From positions 1 through 20,392 of IMG/VR virus record IMGVR_UViG_3300046011_009311: 20,392 nucleotides of DNA; one strand, written 5' to 3'. This document shows positions 15,932 through 20,392 of the stretch, one piece after another. Origin of the DNA: a virus. The translations under genes were made by a program, and so were the position numbers. The number at the start of each line of letters is the position of its first letter. The stretch's first letter is position 1. A model generated the notes under the pieces. It was not told the origin of the DNA, searched no databases, and saw only the letters and a program-made list of their open reading frames with translations.

Positions 15932-16888
15932 ATGAGCATATTCAAGCCATTTATAACGTCTGATGTCATTGTATCTCCTTTTGAGGTAAATAAATCGTTT
16001 ACCTTTAGAGGAAATGAATTAACAGCCTCAAACGTAGAAATTGATAGATATATTGGCCTTAATAATACATCTTCTCTTTGGACTTCAGGCTCATATCCAA
16101 CGGGACAAATTAATACTCAAGATCAAGTTTTAGTATATCGTTCTGTTAAAGAATTATATTATTCAAATTACATCTCAGGAAGTGATGGTTCCCCAGCAGG
16201 TATAGCATTATTTAATATTGATGGAACTATAACTGGTCCTGCATATACTCCAAATTATTATAATTATCTTTCTTCAACTCTCCCCGCAGATAGATATATC
16301 CCAACAGGCTCAGATGAAAAAATAGGTGTAATTTCAATCCCATCTAATTTATTTGGGGAACATCTCAAACCAGGTACTGTAAGTATTTCAAATGGTACTA
16401 TTGTTTTAATAGACGATGGTAATGGAAATATGATTAATAATTCATTAAAATATGGAGATGTAATCTATGAACACGGGATTATTACCATTACTAGTGATGG
16501 AACCCCAGGACAAAATGATGGATACGGGTATATAAATTATGGAACCGCACTTTATGGAGGAGGTACAATTAGTATTATAGATAGTTTTATAACTGGATCT
16601 AATATTACTTGTTCTTTTCAAAGTACTCTTACAATTTATGAAACACAATATAAATGTACCCTTAGAGAAAATGAATTTAATTTTTCTACAAATCCAACCT
16701 TAATTTCTGGAAGTTCAAATAGTGGAATTTTATATAATTTTGCAACAGGTTCATATTTTTCACCTTATGTTACAACAGTAGGTTTATATGATAATAATTA
16801 TAATTTATTAGCAGTAGCAAAACTTGCGCAACCACTTCCAACTTCCGCAGTAACAGATACTACAATATTAATAAATTTAGACTTATAA
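15932..16888 (+). CDS. Fibre-like structural protein B (paralogue of the preceding gene)
   Basis: 318 residues. The C-terminal domain (244-318: ENEFNFSTNPTLISGSS to ILINLDL, with VTTVGLYDNNYNLLAVAKLA) matches the C-terminal domain of the previous protein in order and in key residues: E-F-N-[YF]-S-x-N-P, then ISGS, then TTVG-[ML]-Y-[ND], then LLAVAK, then a short strand to the end. The middle has HLKPGTVSISNGTIVLIDDG and YGDVIYEHGIITITSDG, corresponding to the strand pairs of the paralogue. Start ATG 15932 was chosen over ATG 15928, which opens a frame that stops after 11 codons. Five bases separate it from the previous stop. Divergence is too large for a recent duplication. Confidence 0.65.
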   Translation: MSIFKPFITSDVIVSPFEVNKSFTFRGNELTASNVEIDRYIGLNNTSSLWTSGSYPTGQINTQDQVLVYRSVKELYYSNYISGSDGSPAGIALFNIDGTITGPAYTPNYYNYLSSTLPADRYIPTGSDEKIGVISIPSNLFGEHLKPGTVSISNGTIVLIDDGNGNMINNSLKYGDVIYEHGIITITSDGTPGQNDGYGYINYGTALYGGGTISIIDSFITGSNITCSFQSTLTIYETQYKCTLRENEFNFSTNPTLISGSSNSGILYNFATGSYFSPYVTTVGLYDNNYNLLAVAKLAQPLPTSAVTDTTILINLDL

Positions 16889-16891
16889 AAT

Positions 16892-17431
16892 ATGGCAAAT
16901 TTAAACTCATCTAATATTACAAATGGTAATACAGTTGAACCAAACGATTTACTCCAATTATATGATGCTTTTACTTCAGGTGGAGGTACAACAGGAGCAT
17001 ATAGTGTTTCTATAAGTGGGAGCATTACTGGTTCTGCATCAACGGCAACTTCAGCTTCATTTGCTACCACTGCATCATTTGCTACTACAGCATCATATGC
17101 TCTTAATGGTGGTAGTGGAGGATCAGGTTTTCCATTTTCAGGATCAGCAGTTATAACAGGATCTTTATTAATTAGTGGCTCAGGCTTAACTGTTACTGGT
17201 TCTGTTTCTTTAAGTGGAAGTGCTGGAAGTACTAATTTAGTAGCAAGTAAAAGTTCTATATTAAATTGGTCTGCTGCTGGAGATACAGGATTTAATGGAC
17301 AATTTGTACTCCCCTTAAAAGCCCCAGATAATCCAGTAGCAGGTACTGTATATGTTAATGTTCAATCTGATCCTAGAGCTTTATATATCTATGATGGATC
17401 TGTTTGGGTATATGTCAATTTATCATACTAA
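16892..17431 (+). CDS. Short fibre-like protein with hexapeptide repeats
   Basis: 179 residues, Ser/Gly/Thr/Ala-rich. N-terminal 1-35 could be an attachment segment (EPNDLLQLYDAFTSGGG). Residues 48-71 are four six-residue repeats of the form [ST]-A-S-[TFY]-A-[TL] (SASTAT, SASFAT, TASFAT, TASYAL), a pattern typical of shafts in phage fibre proteins. A Gly/Ser hinge and short strands follow (SGSAVITGSLLISGSG and SGLTVTGSVSLSGS). The C-terminal 30 residues (PDNPVAGTVYVNV and ALYIYDGSVWVYV) resemble the small capping domain seen at the ends of phage tail fibres, with a Tyr/Trp-rich strand pair. The start is three bases after the previous stop. It is the last structural gene before the replication genes. 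Confidence 0.65.
   Translation: MANLNSSNITNGNTVEPNDLLQLYDAFTSGGGTTGAYSVSISGSITGSASTATSASFATTASFATTASYALNGGSGGSGFPFSGSAVITGSLLISGSGLTVTGSVSLSGSAGSTNLVASKSSILNWSAAGDTGFNGQFVLPLKAPDNPVAGTVYVNVQSDPRALYIYDGSVWVYVNLSY
17033..17104 (+). repeat. Four 18-base in-frame tandem repeats in the fibre gene
   Basis: Units of 18 bases at 17033, 17051, 17069 and 17087, each encoding a six-residue unit [ST]-A-S-x-A-x. The second and third units are closest (TCATTTGCTAC shared). This is coding repetition, a candidate site for length variation by unequal recombination or slippage. Confidence 0.85.
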
Positions 17432-17435
17432 TATC

Positions 17436-17888
17436 ATGTTAAATTGGTTATATAAAAAAGAAGAAATTGAGAACTTTTCTCAATTCCCAAACAACACATT
17501 TGGGTTCATTTACAAGATTACCCATATACCTTCAGGTAAATCATATATTGGTAAAAAAGTACTTTACCATAACAAAAAAGTAAAGTTAACCAAAAAAGAA
17601 CTTGCAATGTATGAAGGTGTAGCAGGCCGTAGAGCTTCCTACAAAATGGTAATTACTGAATCTGATTGGAAAAAATATTGGGGTTCAAATAAAACACTAC
17701 TTGAACTTAAAAAAACCGAACCATTAGAAAATTTCAAACGCGAGATTTTGATAATGTGTCCTACCAAAAAACTCTTAACGTACTACGAAACACAAACATT
17801 ATTTGTTTATAGAGTTTTAGAGGAACCCGATCTATATTTTAACGACAATATTTTAGGCAAGTTTTTCCGAAAAGATTTTGATATCTAA
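17436..17888 (+). CDS. GIY-YIG family endonuclease
   Basis: 150 residues. The N-terminal GIY-YIG motif reads GFIYKI (23-28) and SYIGKK (36-41), a spacing usual for the family. A conserved region VESDW-type (here TESDWKKYWGSNKTLLELKK, about 75-94) and a later YYETQTLF segment with the expected catalytic Glu follow. Such small GIY-YIG proteins are common in T4-like phages, either as homing endonucleases (Seg) or as fixed nucleases. There is no recognisable second DNA-binding domain, which would be usual in a homing enzyme. The start was set at ATG 17436: the frame is open upstream to 17352 but this would overlap the fibre gene and add a sequence lacking any family feature. It marks the boundary between the tail and replication blocks. 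Confidence 0.75.
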   Translation: MLNWLYKKEEIENFSQFPNNTFGFIYKITHIPSGKSYIGKKVLYHNKKVKLTKKELAMYEGVAGRRASYKMVITESDWKKYWGSNKTLLELKKTEPLENFKREILIMCPTKKLLTYYETQTLFVYRVLEEPDLYFNDNILGKFFRKDFDI

Positions 17889-17890
17889 AA

Positions 17891-17905
17891 AAGATATTGT
17901 ATCTT
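17891..17905. repeat. Short perfect inverted repeat before the primase start
   Basis: AAGATA-TTG-TATCTT, six-base arms with a three-base loop, in the gap between the GIY-YIG stop (17888) and the primase ATG (17912). It could be a small hairpin or protein site, but it is short and AT-rich and may be chance. Confidence 0.3.
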
Positions 17906-17911
17906 AAGGTT

Positions 17912-18841
17912 ATGGTAAATGAACTGTTAGTCAATCTAGTTAACGGTGTCTTAGGCACCGGTAAACGTACAGCACGAGGAAATCAAGCATACACTTGCCC
18001 ATTTTGCCATCACCATAAACCAAAACTCGAAGTTAATTTTACCGAAAACAAAGACGGTGTCAATAAATGGGCTTGTTGGACTTGTGGTAAAAAAGGTAAA
18101 ACTATAAGAAGTTTATTCAAACAAGTACAAGTTGATGCTTCCTATTTTCAAGAACTTTCCAAACTTGTAAAAAATGTCTCTACTGAAGACATAGGAGAGG
18201 TAAAACATGTTTTACTTGAATTGCCAAAGGAATTTAAAACCTTTATTAACAACAAAGATATTGTAGCAAGACATGCTTTTGCTTATCTTAAGAAAAGAAA
18301 CATTACCAAACAAGATATTCTCAAATACAATATAGGCTATTGCGATTCAGGACAATATGCTAATATGATTGTTATACCCTCATATGATAGCACCGGTAAA
18401 TTAAATTATTTCACCGCGAGATCATTTGAGAAAGATCCTTACACCAAGTACCGCAACCCCGAAACGTCTCGCGATATTATACCGTTTGAATTGTTTATTA
18501 ATTGGGATTTACCTATTATATTATGTGAGGGACCATTTGATGCTATGGCAATCAAACGTAATGTAGTTCCATTACTTGGTAAAAATATTCAATCTAGTTT
18601 GATGAAAAAGCTAGTAGAATCTAAAGTACAAAAAATATATATTGCCCTAGATAACGATGCTATTTCAAAAGCCCTTGGTTTTTGTGAACAGCTTTTAGAC
18701 ATTGGGAAAGAAGTCTATTTGGTAGAACTTGAAGGTAAGGACCCTAGTGAAATGGGATTTGAAAACTTCACCAAATTGATACAAACCGTTTCTCCATTAA
18801 CACAATATAAACTGATGGAGAAAAAATTATTTACTCTATGA
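17912..18841 (+). CDS. DNA primase (DnaG/gp61-like)
   Basis: Makes RNA primers for lagging-strand synthesis. A zinc ribbon is formed by Cys29, Cys32, Cys55 and Cys58 (TCPFC and WACWTCG). The TOPRIM catalytic core is at 203-255: Glu206 and Asp210 in LCEGPFDAMAI, and Asp247-Asn-Asp249 in IALDNDA, the metal-binding acids. A linker helix region (110-140) and a YFTARSFE segment in the RNA-polymerase domain lie between. It has 310 residues or fewer, close to T4 gp61 (342), with no fused helicase. ATG 17912 was chosen; an in-frame TTG at 17897 would add five residues but sits inside the inverted repeat and gives no extra family sequence. The stop overlaps the next gene (ATGA). Confidence 0.88.
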   Translation: MVNELLVNLVNGVLGTGKRTARGNQAYTCPFCHHHKPKLEVNFTENKDGVNKWACWTCGKKGKTIRSLFKQVQVDASYFQELSKLVKNVSTEDIGEVKHVLLELPKEFKTFINNKDIVARHAFAYLKKRNITKQDILKYNIGYCDSGQYANMIVIPSYDSTGKLNYFTARSFEKDPYTKYRNPETSRDIIPFELFINWDLPIILCEGPFDAMAIKRNVVPLLGKNIQSSLMKKLVESKVQKIYIALDNDAISKALGFCEQLLDIGKEVYLVELEGKDPSEMGFENFTKLIQTVSPLTQYKLMEKKLFTL

Positions 18842-19611
18842 AGAAAAGGAACATTAAACAATCCTACAATCGCATCTTAGAAATTTCAGATGATGCAACC
18901 CAAATCACTCTTCCAGATTCTCGCTACTATCGCCGCAATGGAAAGTATTATCCTTCAGTAACATATGTTTTAGGTTATTATCCAAAAGGAAAATTTTTTG
19001 AAAATTGGTTAAAGCAAGTAGGTTTTTCTGCTGATTATATCGTTAAAAAAGCAGCTGAAGAAGGTACTCAAGTACATGAATTAGCTGAAGCTTATTTAAA
19101 TGGTGAGGAACTTAACTTTTTAGATGAACGTGGTCGCCCACAATATAATCCTGATGTTTGGCAAATGTTTTTACGTTTTGTTGAATTTTGGGAAACATAT
19201 AAACCTACCTTAATTGAAACTGAAGTATATATCTTTTCAGATGAGCTTAAAGTAGCAGGTACGTGTGACTTGATTGTTGAAATCAATGGTGAACTATGGT
19301 TATTGGATTTAAAAACATCTAATCAAATCCAAACAGTATATGAGCTACAAACTGCGGTTTATGGTCAGTGCTATGAAGAATGTTTTGGAAAGAAAATAGA
19401 TCGTTATGGTATCTTGTGGTTAAAATCATCTAAACGAGGTTCTAAAAAAGATAAAATGCAAGGTAAAGGTTGGGAGATAGTTGAATCATCTCGCACGTTT
19501 GAGGAAAATATTGATATCTTTAAAACAGTAAAACGTTTATTTGATCTAGAAAACCCAACACATTCTCCAGTATTTACTGAATTTAGAACAACAGCTAAAC
19601 GAGATTTGTAA
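18838..19611 (+). CDS. PD-(D/E)XK nuclease (RecB/Cas4-type fold)
   Basis: Probable exonuclease or recombination nuclease. The motifs are in the standard order for PDDEXK_1-type proteins: GTQVHELAEAYL with His80; ETEVYIF with Glu127/129; GTCDLIV with Asp144; LLDLKTS with Asp157 and Lys159 (the D-x-K); and QTAVYGQ with Gln171 and Tyr175. No cysteine cluster for an iron-sulfur centre of the Cas4/AddB kind is evident (only Cys143, and Cys in QCYEECFG). It has 257 residues, the usual size of stand-alone phage members. The ATGA overlap with the primase suggests work in replication, recombination or end processing. The upstream end near residues 20-50 (YYRRNGKYYPSVTYVLGYYP) is also typical of the family. 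Confidence 0.85.
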   Translation: MKKRNIKQSYNRILEISDDATQITLPDSRYYRRNGKYYPSVTYVLGYYPKGKFFENWLKQVGFSADYIVKKAAEEGTQVHELAEAYLNGEELNFLDERGRPQYNPDVWQMFLRFVEFWETYKPTLIETEVYIFSDELKVAGTCDLIVEINGELWLLDLKTSNQIQTVYELQTAVYGQCYEECFGKKIDRYGILWLKSSKRGSKKDKMQGKGWEIVESSRTFEENIDIFKTVKRLFDLENPTHSPVFTEFRTTAKRDL

Positions 19612-19622
19612 TACGTATAAGT

Positions 19623-20372
19623 ATGATAAGCTTGGTTCAATTGTTAAAGGAGGTTCAATCCCAACCTAAAGCCATTTTGATGGCAGGTCCTGCGGGTGCA
19701 GGAAAATCCTATACACTTAACCAATTAGGTCTTCAAGGTTTTACTACAATTAATGTAGATGATGATTTTGAAGAACTTTTACAAAAAGAACTAGGCAAAT
19801 CAGACTTCGCTTCAATGTCCCCTGAAGAACTTTCCATTGCTGCTAAAATGATGGGTAAAGCTAGAGCTACAACTAAAGAAAAAGAGTTGTTAGCTACCAC
19901 CAATCTGAACAATATTATTGTTGATGGAACTGGTGCTTCATATAAAGTAGTGTCAAAGAAAAAAGAAGAACTTGAAAATATGGGTTATGATGTTTTTATG
20001 GTTCTTATTTATGTTTCACCGATGACTTCGTTGACTCGTAACGCTCAACGTGGTAGAAGTTTACCTACAAGCGCAGTATTGAAAAGTTGGGCTAATGTGG
20101 TTAATAATATTGAACCATACAGACAATTATTTGGAAAAAATATAGTTGTCATTAACAATGATCCTTCAGACGCTAATAAAACATTTAACTCTGAAGATAT
20201 TCAAAAATTGTTTCCTCAACCAAAAGGAAAAGAAAAAACACCTGAGGAAACAGCAAAAATTAAAGCAGAAAGAGAAGCAACAAATCAACAAATACAAGCT
20301 TTACTCCAAAAAGAACCTGAATTTGATTCAATGGAGACCGCAAAAAGTAAAATAGATGAATTCACTCGTTAA
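19623..20372 (+). CDS. P-loop kinase, zeta-toxin-like
   Basis: 249 residues. The Walker A motif is GPAGAGKS (22-29), after a hydrophobic strand KAILMA. An acidic NVDDDF (45-49) follows strand 2, as in zeta-toxin and related kinases where an Asp contacts the substrate. IIVDGTGAS (98-106) is a D-G-T-G motif common in this family. RNAQRGRSLP (139-148) provides the lid arginines. The C-terminal 60 residues are Lys/Glu-rich and probably helical. Family: zeta-toxin/nucleotide-kinase-type P-loop proteins. No epsilon-type antitoxin gene is visible here, so a plain toxin-antitoxin pair is not supported. The N-terminal LVQLLKEVQ helix before the fold is unusual for a bare kinase. The start has no Shine-Dalgarno; ATG 19623 directly precedes the domain. 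Substrate unknown. Confidence 0.72.
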   Translation: MISLVQLLKEVQSQPKAILMAGPAGAGKSYTLNQLGLQGFTTINVDDDFEELLQKELGKSDFASMSPEELSIAAKMMGKARATTKEKELLATTNLNNIIVDGTGASYKVVSKKKEELENMGYDVFMVLIYVSPMTSLTRNAQRGRSLPTSAVLKSWANVVNNIEPYRQLFGKNIVVINNDPSDANKTFNSEDIQKLFPQPKGKEKTPEETAKIKAEREATNQQIQALLQKEPEFDSMETAKSKIDEFTR

Positions 20373-20392
20373 GTCACTTATACAACCTATTT

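Noticed and set aside
16445-17070. Two open frames on the minus strand (16445-16648 and 16798-17070)
   Set aside because: They are antisense to fibre genes, and the second spans a gene junction; no family features.
17352-17435. N-terminal extension of the GIY-YIG gene
   Set aside because: It would overlap the fibre gene in another frame; the Met-rich added sequence has no family feature, and ATG 17436 fits the domain boundary.
17941-17960. Small hairpin CGGTG...CACCG near the primase start
   Set aside because: Five-base arms inside coding sequence with no T-run; not a terminator, and chance is a sufficient explanation.
19092-19640. Two open frames on the minus strand (19092-19286 and 19404-19640)
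   Set aside because: They are antisense to the PD-(D/E)XK nuclease gene and show no features of real proteins.
20146-20355. Second + strand frame inside the kinase gene
   Set aside because: The lysine/glutamine-rich translation is a frame-shifted reading of the charged kinase tail.
1-20392. tRNA genes, CRISPR arrays, insertion sequences, integrase or attachment sites
   Set aside because: Gaps between genes never exceed 36 bases, and no cloverleaf, spaced direct repeats, transposase or integrase sequence was seen.

Overview
The window is an AT-rich (about one third G+C by eye), densely packed stretch with every supported gene on the + strand. It is part of the genome of a contractile-tailed, T4-related bacteriophage. 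The diagnostic genes are a gp55-like late sigma factor, a gp25-like and a gp6-like baseplate wedge protein, a spike protein with a beta-helical tail, a 2000-residue tail/baseplate protein, and a DnaG/gp61-type primase. No ribosomal RNA, tRNA, CRISPR array, insertion sequence or integrase is visible. The longest gap between genes is 36 bases.

A Bacteroidota host is the best guess, as an inference. Essentially no start codon has a Shine-Dalgarno sequence; starts lie in A/T-rich context. One structural gene also begins with a carboxypeptidase-regulatory-like fold of the kind common in Bacteroidota surface proteins. The phage would be only distantly related to T4, because gene order and protein sizes differ from T4.

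Layout. (1) 1-1341: tail of an HD-domain phosphohydrolase, a small membrane-anchored protein, and the late sigma factor. (2) 1373-4067: a small helical protein, the baseplate spike, and a regulatory-fold/helical protein. (3) 4086-6684: a small protein, gp25 and gp6, the core wedge. (4) 6711-14196: a DNRLRE-like structural protein, a small coiled-coil protein and the giant tail protein with a LamG-like domain. (5) 14233-17431: four peripheral tail or fibre-like proteins, two of them paralogues. (6) 17436-20372: a GIY-YIG endonuclease, primase, a PD-(D/E)XK nuclease and a zeta-toxin-like P-loop kinase.

Genes within blocks are joined by ATGA or TAATG overlaps, which suggests translational coupling. 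Three block starts (1373, 4086, 6711) are preceded by the same 10-mer, ATATTTATAA, and a fourth (14233) by a one-mismatch version. The motif contains the reverse complement of the T4 late promoter core and lies close to the gene for the sigma factor that would read late promoters. This is the most interesting non-coding signal in the window; whether it is a promoter, a processing site or a translation-start context cannot be settled from sequence alone.

I see no clear evidence of a wholly new defence or mobile system. The less ordinary elements are the regulatory-fold baseplate protein, the mosaic giant tail protein, the duplicated fibre-like genes and the zeta-like kinase.
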